Source of the DNA: Streptomyces sp. RPA4-2
Lineage (GTDB): Bacteria > Actinomycetota > Actinomycetes > Streptomycetales > Streptomycetaceae
Reading direction: 5' to 3'
DNA length: 64,000 bases
NCBI RefSeq assembly: GCF_012273515.2
Contig: NZ_CP050975.2
Location: 2,108,001-2,172,000, forward strand
The notes beneath the pieces are model-generated. The model ran no database searches. It worked only from the letters and a program-made list of their open reading frames with translations, and had not been told where the DNA came from. The position numbers and the translations under genes are program-made. Below are positions 32,876-41,560 of the stretch, piece after piece; the stretch's first letter is position 1, and each line of letters starts with the position of its first letter.

Positions 32876-33910
32876 ATGCTCGGTTGTGTGATCCACGGGC
32901 AGGGCGATCTACGGGTCGAGGATCTGCCCGTGCCCTCCGCCGGGCCCGGGCAGGCGCTGGTCGCCGTCCGGTACGGCGGGATCTGCGGGTCCGATCTGCA
33001 CTACTGGCGGCACGGCGGCGTCGGGGACTTCCGGCTGCGGGAGCCGATGGTGCTGGGCCACGAGGTCGTCGCAACGGTGGTGTCGTACGGCGCCGGGGCC
33101 TCGGGCCCGCTACCGGGTACGGCCGTCGCCGTGCACCCGGCGACGGCGTGCGGAACGTGCCCCGAGTGCGCCGGCGGGCGGGCGAACGTGTGCCGGGAGA
33201 CCCGCTACCTGGGCAGCGCGGCGCGTACGCCGCATGTCCAGGGCGGGTTCTCGGCCCTGCTGGCGGTACCCGCCGCGCAGCTGCGCGCGCTGCCCGCGGG
33301 GCTCTCCCCGCGGCGGGCCGCGCTCGCCGAACCGCTGTCGGTCGCCCTGCACGCCGTGCGCCGGGCCGGGGAGGTGCGGGGCCGGCATGTGCTGGTCACG
33401 GGGGCCGGGCCGATCGGCTGCCTCGTGGTGGCCGCCGCGAAGGCCGCGGGCGCGGCGCGGGTGACCGTCACCGATCCGCTGCCGCGGGCTCTGGAGTACG
33501 CGTCCCGGGCCGGGGCCGACGCCCTCGTACGGGCCGACGACCCGGCCGATCCCGGGTGGCCCTCGGAGATCGATGTGGCCGTCGAGGCGTCCGGGGTGGC
33601 CGCGGGGCTGGACACCTGCCTGCGCCTCGTACGGCGCGGCGGGGTCGTGGTCCAGCTCGGCATGCTGCCGCCCGGAAGCAGCGCGTTCGCGGCGAACCTG
33701 CTGGTGAGCCGCGAGATCGAGCTGCGGGGCGCGTTCCGTTTCGACGCGGAGTTCGACGAGGCGCCGGCCCTGCTCGCCGCCGAGCCCCGCTTCGACGCGC
33801 TGATCAGCGCGGTCGTGCCGGTGGCGGACGCCGCGTCGGCGTTCGCCCTGGCGGCGGACCGCAGCCGCTCGTGCAAGGTGCTGCTGGACTTCGGGGAGCC
33901 CGCCCGGTAG
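32876..33910 (+). CDS. Zinc-dependent dehydrogenase, L-idonate 5-dehydrogenase-like
   Basis: 344 residues of the medium-chain dehydrogenase family. Catalytic zinc ligands: Cys in YGGICGSDLHYWRHGG and GHE in MVLGHEVVATVV; structural zinc cysteines in CGTCPECAGGRANVCRE; Rossmann motif LVTGAGPIGCLVVAAAKAAG. The ICGSDLHYWRHG segment is typical of idonate/sorbitol dehydrogenases. With the SDR upstream it would turn L-idonate into 5-ketogluconate and then gluconate for GntK. Last gene of the operon. Confidence 0.83.
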   Translation: MLGCVIHGQGDLRVEDLPVPSAGPGQALVAVRYGGICGSDLHYWRHGGVGDFRLREPMVLGHEVVATVVSYGAGASGPLPGTAVAVHPATACGTCPECAGGRANVCRETRYLGSAARTPHVQGGFSALLAVPAAQLRALPAGLSPRRAALAEPLSVALHAVRRAGEVRGRHVLVTGAGPIGCLVVAAAKAAGAARVTVTDPLPRALEYASRAGADALVRADDPADPGWPSEIDVAVEASGVAAGLDTCLRLVRRGGVVVQLGMLPPGSSAFAANLLVSREIELRGAFRFDAEFDEAPALLAAEPRFDALISAVVPVADAASAFALAADRSRSCKVLLDFGEPAR

Positions 33911-33924
33911 GTCCCCTGTCGGGG

Positions 33925-34569
33925 CTAGAGCCTGTCGTCGGGCCGCCACAGCGGGTGTTCGCGCTCCGCCCAGTCCCGGCTCACCGTGCCGGTGCGCATC
34001 CCCCGCCGGGCCTCCGGGTCGCCGAGGGCCATCCCGATGTGGCCCCCGAGGACGATGCCGATCGTCAGGGCCAGCCAGTCGTGGACGAACGTCGCCGAGG
34101 TCCGCCACATCAACGGGGTGAGGTGCGTGAACCACATGAGGAGCCCCGTGGCGAGCATGACCAGACTCGCGCCCGCGATCCAGGCCGCGTAGGTCTTCTG
34201 GCCCGCGTTGAACTTGGCCGCGGGCCGGGAGGAGAACCGGTCACGCCGCAGTGCCGCACGCATCCACCGGCGGTCGTGCGGGCCCCAGCGGTTCAGGCGG
34301 CCCAGGTCCGCGCGGAAGGCACGGGAGGCCAGGCCCGCCAGGACCGGCACCGGGAGCAGCAGGCCCGCGAACTCGTGGACCCTGACGACGAGTTCACGGC
34401 GGCCCACCAGCTCGGCGAAGAACGGGAGGTACAGGCACGCCGCCGTCGCCACGCACACGCCCATCAGCAGGGCCGTCAGGCGGTGCACCCAGCGTTCCGC
34501 CCGGCTGAAGCGACGTACGTGCGCGGAGGGCGCCGAGACGGCGGGGGTGTCGTCAACTCGTGGGTGCAT
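33925..34569 (-). CDS. Cytochrome b561-like membrane protein, molybdoenzyme partner
   Basis: 214 residues from ATG 34569, overlapping the end of the molybdoenzyme gene by 17 bp. Four predicted membrane helices (WVHRLTALLMGVCVATAACL, VHEFAGLLLPVPVLAGLA, WIAGASLVMLATGLLMWF, FVHDWLALTIGIVLGGHIGM) with histidines placed to bind two b hemes (VHR, VHEFAG, FTHL, HDW, GGHIG). It should carry electrons between the quinone pool and the adjacent molybdopterin enzyme, by analogy with YedZ/MsrQ and other cytochrome b subunits. Last gene of a two-gene operon. Confidence 0.82.
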   Translation of the reverse strand: MHPRVDDTPAVSAPSAHVRRFSRAERWVHRLTALLMGVCVATAACLYLPFFAELVGRRELVVRVHEFAGLLLPVPVLAGLASRAFRADLGRLNRWGPHDRRWMRAALRRDRFSSRPAAKFNAGQKTYAAWIAGASLVMLATGLLMWFTHLTPLMWRTSATFVHDWLALTIGIVLGGHIGMALGDPEARRGMRTGTVSRDWAEREHPLWRPDDRL

Positions 34570-35362
34570 CGTCGCGTCCGTTCGAACGGCCGACCCATGC
34601 GTCCGCGTCGTAGCCCCGGTCCTCCCAGTACCCGGGACGCACGTCCTCGGTGACGGTGATGCCGGAGAGCCACTTGGCGGACTTGTAGAAGTACATGGGG
34701 GCGACGTAGAGGCGGACGGGGCCGCCGTGGTCGTGGCCGAGGGCCTTGTCCTGCATCCGGTGGGCCACCAGGACATCGGGGCGCCGCGCCTGCCGCAGGG
34801 TGAGGCTCTCCGTGTACGCCCCGTCGAAACAGGTGAACCGGATCGCGCGGGCCATGGGGCGTACGCCCGCCGCGTCGAGGAGGTGCGAGAGGCGCACCCC
34901 CTCGAAGGGCGTGCCGGGCACCCGCCAGCCTGTGACGCACTGCACGTCGTGCACGAGCCGGGTCTGGGGCAGTGCCGTGAGGTCGGCCAGGGTGTAACTG
35001 CGGGGGTGGTCGACCAGGCCGTCGATGGTGAGGCGGTAGTCCGCGGGGCCCTTGTGCGGGACGGAGGAGGTCACGGAGTAGTAGCGGAAGCCGCCGCCGT
35101 TGGGGAGCAGGCCGGTCAGTCCCGTGGGGTCGCCGGCGAAGAGCGACTCCAGGCCACGCTGGAGCGGGGGCGCGGCCAGCACGCCGAGCGCGCCAAGTCC
35201 GAGGGTGCCGAGCAGGAGCCGGCGGCCGATGGGTGTGCCGGGCTCGTCGGGGCGCTCAGGTTCCCGTTCCGCCGGCCGCTCGGGCGAGCGCGCCGGCGGG
35301 GCCTGCGGAGCACGCCCCCGCTGCCGCTCCGGTCCCGGCTCTCGGGAATGTTCAGGGTTCAC
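34553..35362 (-). CDS. Molybdopterin-dependent oxidoreductase, sulfite-oxidase fold
   Basis: 269 residues from GTG 35362. The N-terminal ~45 residues are Pro/Arg/Glu-rich, then a twin-arginine-like hydrophobic segment (GRRLLLGTLGLGALGVLAA) that directs export or anchors it. The catalytic part has YYSVTSSVPHKGPADYRL, LVHDVQCVTGWRVPG with the molybdenum-ligating cysteine, MARAIRFTCFDGAYTESL, and GPVRLYVAPMYFYKSAKWL. Relates to YedY/MsrP and sulfite oxidase. Together with the cytochrome b downstream it forms an extracytoplasmic redox pair; the substrate (sulfoxide, sulfite or nitrogen oxide) cannot be told. Confidence 0.85.
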   Translation of the reverse strand: MNPEHSREPGPERQRGRAPQAPPARSPERPAEREPERPDEPGTPIGRRLLLGTLGLGALGVLAAPPLQRGLESLFAGDPTGLTGLLPNGGGFRYYSVTSSVPHKGPADYRLTIDGLVDHPRSYTLADLTALPQTRLVHDVQCVTGWRVPGTPFEGVRLSHLLDAAGVRPMARAIRFTCFDGAYTESLTLRQARRPDVLVAHRMQDKALGHDHGGPVRLYVAPMYFYKSAKWLSGITVTEDVRPGYWEDRGYDADAWVGRSNGRDDAPTS

Positions 35363-35532
35363 ACACCTATACGAGCACTCGCGACCCCTTTCAGGCCAGC
35401 GGCAGCGGGTGTCCGTCAGAATTCCGTCACCATTTTCTCAGCTTTCTCAGACACCGGCCGGGCGTCCGGGGGCGCCGCGGGCCTGCCCGGCCCACGGCGC
35501 CTGCCCGTCTCCCGGCACCGCCGGGAGACCCC

Positions 35533-37140
35533 TCAGGCCCCGGCGCCGGCCCCGGAGTCGGAGTCGACCGCGGACCCGGACCTGGAATCCGCCGCCTTGT
35601 CCAGCTGGAAGGCCTCGTTGCCGAGTCCGATCCGGGCGTGTGCCTCGGGGGCGCGGGACCGCAGCACCAGGCCCTGGACCAGGCCGACGACCAGGGCGGC
35701 CGCGACGAGGGCGGGCAGCAGCCGGCTCAGTGCGGAGCCCGGGCCGGTGCCGACCAGGACGTCGAAGTCCTTGACGGTGTAGCCGGCGATCACGAGCAGG
35801 GCGACGCCCGAGACCGCCGCGGTGACCAGGCGCCAGGCCTGGGCCCGTGCGGCGCCTCGGCGGACGAAGAAGACGATGACGGAGAGCGAGGCCGCCGCCA
35901 TCAGCAGGATGACGCCGAGCGCGCCGACGTTGCCGCCCCAGGTGAACAGGCGCAGCACCGGCGCGGTCGGGTCACCGTTCGGCTTGTCGTCGGTCACGGC
36001 GAAGGCGACCAGAACGATCAGGGAGATGGTGGTCTGCAGGAGCGAGCCGGTGCCGGGGGCGCCGCTGGCTCCGGTGGTCCGGCCGAAGGCCTTGGGCAGC
36101 AGCCCCTCGCGGCCCATGGCGAAGGCGTACCGCGCGACGACGTTGTGGAAGCTGAGCAGCGCCGCGAACATACCCGTCACGAAGAGGACGTGCAGGACGT
36201 CCGTGAAGGTCCCCCCGAGCCGTGACTCGGTGAGGAAGAACAGCAGTCCCGCGCTCTGCTTCCGGGAGGCGCCGACGATCCCGGCGGGTCCCGTGGCGAC
36301 GGTCAGCGCCCAGGAGCTGATCGCGAAGAAGACGGCGACGAAGCCGATGGCCAGGAACATCACCCGGGGTACGAGGATGTGCGGGCGGCTCGTCTCCTCC
36401 GCGTACACCGGTGCCTGTTCGAAGCCGGTGAAGGCGGCGATGCAGAAGCACAGCGCGGTGCCGACCCCGGCCCCGGTGAGCGTGTCCGGGTTGAAGGCGT
36501 GCAGCGAGAGCCCTTCCTTGCCGGGATCGGCGACGGCCGCGACGTCGAAGATGACGACGAGCGCCACCTCGACGACCAGCAGGACGCCGAGCACCCGCGC
36601 GTTGACGTCGACCTTCAGCCAGGCGAGCGCGCCGACGACCAGCACGGCCACCAGGGCGGGTATCCACCAGGCCAGGTCGACGTCGAGGTACTTGGAGAAC
36701 AGCCCGGACACCTCGAAGCCGAAGATGCCGTAGATGCCGACCTGGAGCGTGCTGTACGCGAGCAGCGCGACCGCGGCGGCGCCCGCGCCCGCGGTGCCGC
36801 CGAGCCCGCGGGCGACGTAGGCGTAGAAGGCGCCCGCGTTGTGGACGTGGCGGCTCATCTCGGCGTACCCGACGCTGAAGAGCACCAGCACCACGCCGAG
36901 GATGACGAAGAGCAGCGGCTGTCCGACGATGCCCATCACCGCGAATGTGGTGGGCATGACACCTGCGACCACCATGAGGGGGGCCGTCGCGGCGAGGACG
37001 GACAGGAGCAGCCCTCCGGTGCCCAGCCGGTTGGCCTTCAGGGCCCGGTCCTGCCCCTTGAAGGTGCTGATGCCGCCGTCGGCAGCGGCGGGTCTTCCCG
37101 TGTTCGCACTGCTCGATGTGCTCGAACTGCCCGTCGTCAT
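35533..37140 (-). CDS. APC-family amino acid permease
   Basis: 535 residues with about 14 hydrophobic helices, e.g. LLLSVLAATAPLMVVAGVMP, IVGQPLLFVILGVVLVLFSV, AAAVALLAYSTLQVGIYGIF. Contains the APC-superfamily consensus FAFTGFEQAPVYAEE (here IAAFTGFEQAPVYAEETS) and GAFYAYVARGLGG. Cytoplasmic N- and C-terminal tails are polar, the C-tail acidic (DSRSGSAVDSDSGAGAGA). Imports an amino acid or polyamine; specificity unknown. Transcribed after the TPR-like gene with a 55-bp gap. Confidence 0.9.
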   Translation of the reverse strand: MTTGSSSTSSSANTGRPAAADGGISTFKGQDRALKANRLGTGGLLLSVLAATAPLMVVAGVMPTTFAVMGIVGQPLLFVILGVVLVLFSVGYAEMSRHVHNAGAFYAYVARGLGGTAGAGAAAVALLAYSTLQVGIYGIFGFEVSGLFSKYLDVDLAWWIPALVAVLVVGALAWLKVDVNARVLGVLLVVEVALVVIFDVAAVADPGKEGLSLHAFNPDTLTGAGVGTALCFCIAAFTGFEQAPVYAEETSRPHILVPRVMFLAIGFVAVFFAISSWALTVATGPAGIVGASRKQSAGLLFFLTESRLGGTFTDVLHVLFVTGMFAALLSFHNVVARYAFAMGREGLLPKAFGRTTGASGAPGTGSLLQTTISLIVLVAFAVTDDKPNGDPTAPVLRLFTWGGNVGALGVILLMAAASLSVIVFFVRRGAARAQAWRLVTAAVSGVALLVIAGYTVKDFDVLVGTGPGSALSRLLPALVAAALVVGLVQGLVLRSRAPEAHARIGLGNEAFQLDKAADSRSGSAVDSDSGAGAGA

Positions 37141-37195
37141 CGCGGGGTGGTCCTTTCGGATGTCCGGTGGTCCGGTTCTCTGGAGCGGTCGTCGT

Positions 37196-38155
37196 TCACA
37201 CCGTGCCGAGCGCGCTGGCGCGGGCGGTACGGAAGGCCTTGTACGGGTCGCGGTCCGGGTACGACCAGGGCACCGGGGTGGCGTGCGGGCCGATGCGGTG
37301 GAAGAGGGCGGCGGCCTCGGCGCCCCGGCCCTCGCAGGACTTCGCGTGGGCGAGGAAGTTGAGGTCGAGGAGACGGCGGGGGTGGTCGTCGTGCTCCCAC
37401 TCCAGCCACCAGTCGAAGGCGGCCTTCATCACCTGGCGGGCCCGGCGCCCGACCCAGTGCCCGGAGGCGGCCGGGTCGGCTGATTCGCTGCCCGCGGTGG
37501 CGAGCACGCGGTAGCGCTCGGCGTGCGCGACGACGGGCAGGATCGCGAGCGGCGAGTCGGCGGGGGCCTGCTCGGCCGCCCAGTTGGCGAAGTCGTAGAC
37601 CTCGTGGAGCGGGTCCTGGCCCGCCTGGGCGCGGCGCTCGGCGAGGCGGGCGACCATCAGGTGGTGGGCCTGGTGGTGCTCGGGATGGCGGTGGCGCACC
37701 TCGTCGAAGAGCCGGACCACGTCGGTCTCGGCGCCGAGCGTGCGCTCCAGTGTCAGCAGGCCGAGCCAGGGCGTGGGGTCGGCGGGCGCGAGCGCGGCGG
37801 CGGCGTGACAGGCCTCGCGGGCCCGTTCGGGACGGTCCTTGCCGTCCAGGGCACGCTGGACGGTGGCACAGGCGAGGAGCACCGAGGCGTCGGCGGACTC
37901 GGGTTCGGCGAGTCGCCAGTCGCGCGCCCAGGCGAGGGTGGTGGGCTCCTGCGCGAGGGCGGTGACGCGGTGTCCGCGACGGTCCCACTCGTCGCCGGTG
38001 ACGGCGAGCAGCGAGCGGACCGCGGTCCAGCGGCCCTGTGCCAGCGCGGAGCGCGCGACGACGAGTTCGGCGTCGTCGAGTGCGGCGTCGAAGGACTGGG
38101 CCGTGCCCTTGCGGCCGCGGCCGAGGGGAGGAGGGGGTGGCGGGGGTGGCGGCAC
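37196..38155 (-). CDS. TPR-like helical protein with polyproline N-terminus
   Basis: 319 residues from GTG 38155, with GAGGAAA 9 bp upstream. Starts with nine consecutive prolines after Met, then GRGRKG. The rest is helical with TPR-like A/B helix pairs rich in Ala, Leu, Arg and Trp (ELVVARSALAQGRWTAVRSL; DASVLLACATVQRALDGKDR; AREACHAAAALAPADPTPWL; LDLNFLAHAKSCEGRGAEAA). No signal peptide or catalytic motif. Similar streptomycete proteins exist without function. The nine-proline run would require EF-P for translation. Probably co-transcribed with the permease. Confidence 0.75.
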   Translation of the reverse strand: MPPPPPPPPPLGRGRKGTAQSFDAALDDAELVVARSALAQGRWTAVRSLLAVTGDEWDRRGHRVTALAQEPTTLAWARDWRLAEPESADASVLLACATVQRALDGKDRPERAREACHAAAALAPADPTPWLGLLTLERTLGAETDVVRLFDEVRHRHPEHHQAHHLMVARLAERRAQAGQDPLHEVYDFANWAAEQAPADSPLAILPVVAHAERYRVLATAGSESADPAASGHWVGRRARQVMKAAFDWWLEWEHDDHPRRLLDLNFLAHAKSCEGRGAEAAALFHRIGPHATPVPWSYPDRDPYKAFRTARASALGTV

Positions 38156-38369
38156 CGCGAGGTTTCCTCACAGACGCGGCTGGTCAGGTGGCGATCGCGG
38201 ACAGCAAACCCTTGGCTGAGGGTTCACGTCAAGGCCCACCCGATGTCCTACACGTGTCAACTCCTCAGACTCGAGCACGAGTTGGTGGCAGGAACCGGGA
38301 GAAGCGGGTGGTGGAGAGACGTGCGGGCGGCTCACTCGCGTCCGCACGTCGGGCAACCGTGGAGGGGGC

Positions 38370-40025
38370 TCAGCCCACCGCCTCGGCCGCCGCGCGCCCC
38401 GCCGTGCGGCCGGAGAAGAGGCAGCCGCCCAGGAACGTACCTTCGAGGGACCGGTAGCCGTGCACGCCGCCGCCGCCGAAGCCGGCGACCTCCCCCGCCG
38501 CGTACACGCCCTCCAGCGGATCCCCGCCCTCGGTCAGGACCCGCGACGAGAGGTCCGTCTCCAGGCCGCCGAGCGACTTGCGGGTGAGGATGTGGAGGCG
38601 TACGGCGATGAGCGGACCCGCCTTCGGGTCGAGGATGCGATGCGGCGTGGCCGTACGGATCAGCTTGTCGCCGAGGTAGGCGCGGGCCCCGCGGACCGCC
38701 GTCACCTGGAGGTCCTTGGTGAACGGGTTCGCGATCTCCCGGTCGCGCGCGACGATCTCGCGGCGCAGCGCGGCCTCGTCGATCAGCGGCTCCTTGGTGA
38801 GCGCGTTCATGCCGCGCACGAGCGCGCCGAGGTCCTTCTCGACGACGAAGTCGGCGCCGTTGTCCATGAACGCCTTGACCGGTCCGGGGACGTCGGCGCG
38901 CGCCCGCCCGATGACACCCCTGACCGACTTGCCGGTCAGATCGGGATTCTGTTCCGAGCCCGAGAGCGCGAACTCCTTGCCGATGATCTTCTGGTCGAGC
39001 ACGAACCACGTGTAGTCGTACCCGGTCTTCATGATGTGTTCGAGCGTGCCGAGCGTGTCGAAGCCGGGGAAGAGCGGCACCGGCAGCCGGTTGCCACGCG
39101 CGTCCAGCCAGAGGGAGGAGGGGCCGGGCAGGATACGGATGCCGTGGTTCTCCCAGATGGGGTTCCAGTTCTGGATCCCCTCGGTGTAGTGCCACATGCG
39201 GTCGCGGTTGATGAGGCGCGCGCCGGTCTCCTCGGCGATCCCGAGCATCCTGCCGTCGACGTGGGCGGGCACACCGGAGATCATCCGCTCGGGCGGGGTG
39301 CCCAGCCGCTCGGGCCAGTTGGCGCGCACCAGGTCGTGGTCGCCGCCGATACCGCCCGAGGTGACGATCACCGCCTGCGCCTTCAGTTCGAACGCGCCGG
39401 TCACGGTCCGCCCGCTGGCCTGGCCGCGCTCGATCCCGGACGGTTCCAGGATCTCGCCGGTGACGGTGTCGACCGCGCCCGCGCTGCGGGACAGGCCGGT
39501 GACCCGGTGACGGAACCTGAGCTCGACGAGGCCGCGCGCGACCCCGGCGCGCACCCGCCGTTCGAAGGGGGCGACCAGTCCGGGCCCGGTCCCCCACGTG
39601 ATGTGGAAGCGGGGTACGGAGTTGCCGTGGCCGTTGGCGTCGTAGCCGCCGCGCTCCGCCCAGCCCACCACCGGGAAGAAGCGCACCCCCTGCTGGTGCA
39701 GCCAGGACCGCTTCTCGCCGGCCGCGAAGTCCACGTACGCCTCGGCCCAGCGGCGCGGCCAGTGGTCCTCGGCGCGGTCGAAGCCCGCCGTGCCCATCCA
39801 GTCCTGGAGGGCGAGGGCATGACTGTCCTTGATGCGCATCCGGCGCTGCTCGGGCGAGTTCACGAAGAAGAGACCGCCGAAGGACCAGTGCGCCTGGCCG
39901 CCGATCGACTGCTCCGGCTCCTGGTCGAGGAGGATCACCTTGCGGCCCGCGTCGACGAGCTCCGCGGTCGCCGCGAGTCCCGCGAGACCCGCTCCGATCA
40001 CGATCACATCTGCGTCGTAGGCCAT
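38370..40025 (-). CDS. FAD-dependent dehydrogenase (fumarate reductase/KstD-like)
   Basis: 551 residues from ATG 40025. N-terminal Rossmann motif DVIVIGAGLAGLAATAELVD; C-terminal FAD-binding end EGVYAAGEVAGFGGGGVHGY then LEGTFLGGCLFSGRTAG, as in the FAD_binding_2 family of fumarate reductases and 3-ketosteroid delta-1-dehydrogenases. The middle has TSGGIGGDHDLVRANWPE, and LRGRKSLGGLETDLSS-like substrate cap sequence (LTRKSLGGLETDLSSRVL). Annotated elsewhere as FAD-binding dehydrogenase without known substrate. A 13-bp sequence identical to one upstream of the LLM gene lies ~130 bp upstream. Confidence 0.87.
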   Translation of the reverse strand: MAYDADVIVIGAGLAGLAATAELVDAGRKVILLDQEPEQSIGGQAHWSFGGLFFVNSPEQRRMRIKDSHALALQDWMGTAGFDRAEDHWPRRWAEAYVDFAAGEKRSWLHQQGVRFFPVVGWAERGGYDANGHGNSVPRFHITWGTGPGLVAPFERRVRAGVARGLVELRFRHRVTGLSRSAGAVDTVTGEILEPSGIERGQASGRTVTGAFELKAQAVIVTSGGIGGDHDLVRANWPERLGTPPERMISGVPAHVDGRMLGIAEETGARLINRDRMWHYTEGIQNWNPIWENHGIRILPGPSSLWLDARGNRLPVPLFPGFDTLGTLEHIMKTGYDYTWFVLDQKIIGKEFALSGSEQNPDLTGKSVRGVIGRARADVPGPVKAFMDNGADFVVEKDLGALVRGMNALTKEPLIDEAALRREIVARDREIANPFTKDLQVTAVRGARAYLGDKLIRTATPHRILDPKAGPLIAVRLHILTRKSLGGLETDLSSRVLTEGGDPLEGVYAAGEVAGFGGGGVHGYRSLEGTFLGGCLFSGRTAGRAAAEAVG

Positions 40026-40154
40026 GGGCCCGTCCTCTCGGCATGACGAGGCACGTGTCGGCTTCGTCACAAGTCGCCGTCGTCACGGCTGGTTGACAGG
40101 AAAGTGGCGGTCAGGACATCGGCGGCCGACCGGGACAGCCGGTGACCCGCCGTT

Positions 40155-40167
40155 GTTACTGATCGGT
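40155..40167. promoter_or_regulatory. Operator-like 13-mer shared with the LLM gene
   Basis: GTTACTGATCGGT, exact reverse complement of 15322-15334; here extended to TTACTGATCGGTCAG. Lies in the 283-bp divergent region between the FAD dehydrogenase and the DMT transporter, where I see nothing else distinctive. Confidence 0.45.
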
Positions 40168-40308
40168 CAGATCCTTCGGCAAGAGGAGTGACCGAGTCAA
40201 CCGCCCTGTCGCCGGTACTCCGTGGGCGGCGCCCGGCGGGTGGCACTACAGTCGGCGGGATACGCACCCGTGACCCGATCCGACTCCGGATGTATCGAGG
40301 TACCCAGC

Positions 40309-41202
40309 GTGTCGCTTCTCGTTCTGATTCTCTCGGTGAGCGCGGCCTGTTGCCTGGGTTTCGGCTTCGTGCTCCAGCAGAACGCCGCGTCCCGCGCCCC
40401 GCTGAACGACTTCCTGTCCCCCCGTCTGCTGCTGGACCTCATCCGGGTGCCCCGCTGGCTGGGCGGTATCGGGCTCATGGTGTGCGGCATGGTCCTCGGC
40501 GCGATCGCGCTGGGCAAGGGCGAGGTCTCCCAGGTGGAACCGCTCCTCGCGACCAACCTGCTGTTCGCGCTCGGCCTCTCCCGCCACCAGACGAAGAAGC
40601 CGCTGGGCCGTCAGGGCTGGTCCGGGCTCGCCCTGCTCGCGGGCGGGGTGACCGCGTTCATCCTGGCGGGCCGCCCCAAGGGCGGTGACGCGGTGTCCGA
40701 TCCCCTGCGGCACTGGCTGATCATCGGCATCATGATCGGGCTCGCGCTGCTCCTCACCACGTACGCCAAGCGCTCCCGGCTGGGCGCCGCTCCGGTGCTG
40801 CTCGCCCTGGCCGCGGGGGTGCTGTACGGGGTGCAGGACGCGCTCACCCGGGTGAGCGGGGAGCGGTTCGGCGAGGGCGGCTGGGGCGAACTGCTCGTCA
40901 GCTGGCAGCCGTACGGGGTGCTGGTGCTCGGCGTGTCGGGGCTGGTGCTGGTGCAGAGCGCCTTCGAGACGGCGGAGCTGCGGATGTCGCTGCCCGCGCT
41001 CACCGCCGCCCAGCCGCTCGCCGGGATCCTCTGCGGGGTGGGGTTCCTCGGGGACCGGCTGCGGACCGACGTGGGCGCACTGACCTGGGAGGCGGCGGGA
41101 CTCGCGGCGATCGTGACGGGCATCGTGCTGCTCGGGATGCACCCCGCGATGCCGGCCGGCGCGAAGGGGACGGAACCCGCGCTGGACCTCCAACGGCGCT
41201 GA
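40309..41202 (+). CDS. DMT-superfamily transporter
   Basis: 297 residues from GTG 40309, with GAGG upstream. Nine or ten transmembrane helices, e.g. LLVLILSVSAACCLGFGFVL, IGLMVCGMVLGAIALGKGEV, LIIGIMIGLALLLTTYAKRS, LLALAAGVLYGVQDALTRV. The order and the FGFVLQQNAA N-terminus fit the DMT subgroup sometimes linked to magnesium/NIPA-like carriers. The C-terminal tail (GAKGTEPALDLQRR) is cytoplasmic. Substrate unknown; monocistronic, divergent from the FAD dehydrogenase. Confidence 0.85.
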   Translation: MSLLVLILSVSAACCLGFGFVLQQNAASRAPLNDFLSPRLLLDLIRVPRWLGGIGLMVCGMVLGAIALGKGEVSQVEPLLATNLLFALGLSRHQTKKPLGRQGWSGLALLAGGVTAFILAGRPKGGDAVSDPLRHWLIIGIMIGLALLLTTYAKRSRLGAAPVLLALAAGVLYGVQDALTRVSGERFGEGGWGELLVSWQPYGVLVLGVSGLVLVQSAFETAELRMSLPALTAAQPLAGILCGVGFLGDRLRTDVGALTWEAAGLAAIVTGIVLLGMHPAMPAGAKGTEPALDLQRR

Positions 41203-41560
41203 GGGCCGGGGCAGGCTCCCGCCCCGGCCGAGCACGACGGCCCAGGCGGCCCGGTGAGCCGCGCGGCCTGCCCGGTCGAGCGGCACCGCCCACGCGGGGC
41301 ACGGACACCCGATCGGCCCAACGGCACGCGCCGCCCCGGAAACACCCGGTCGGCGGAGCGGCACGTGCGCACCGCGCCTGAGAAACACCCCGGGGGCCGG
41401 GCGGCGGGCGGTGGCCGGGGGGCGGAAGCACGAGGACGCGGCAGCCGGCGCGGTCGGGACAGCGGCCGGTCGGGACAGCGGCCCGGGGCGGGGGCGCGAT
41501 GCCCCGGGACCTCCGGGGCGGCCCGGCCGGTAAGCCGAACGGGGCTGGTTGGATGGAGGC
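41203..41560. other. Gene-free stretch before the NUDIX gene
   Basis: 358 bp, very GC-rich. A short direct repeat GCCGGTCGGGACAGCG-like occurs twice near 41451-41480. No hairpin or promoter stands out and no coding frame looks real. Confidence 0.4.
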
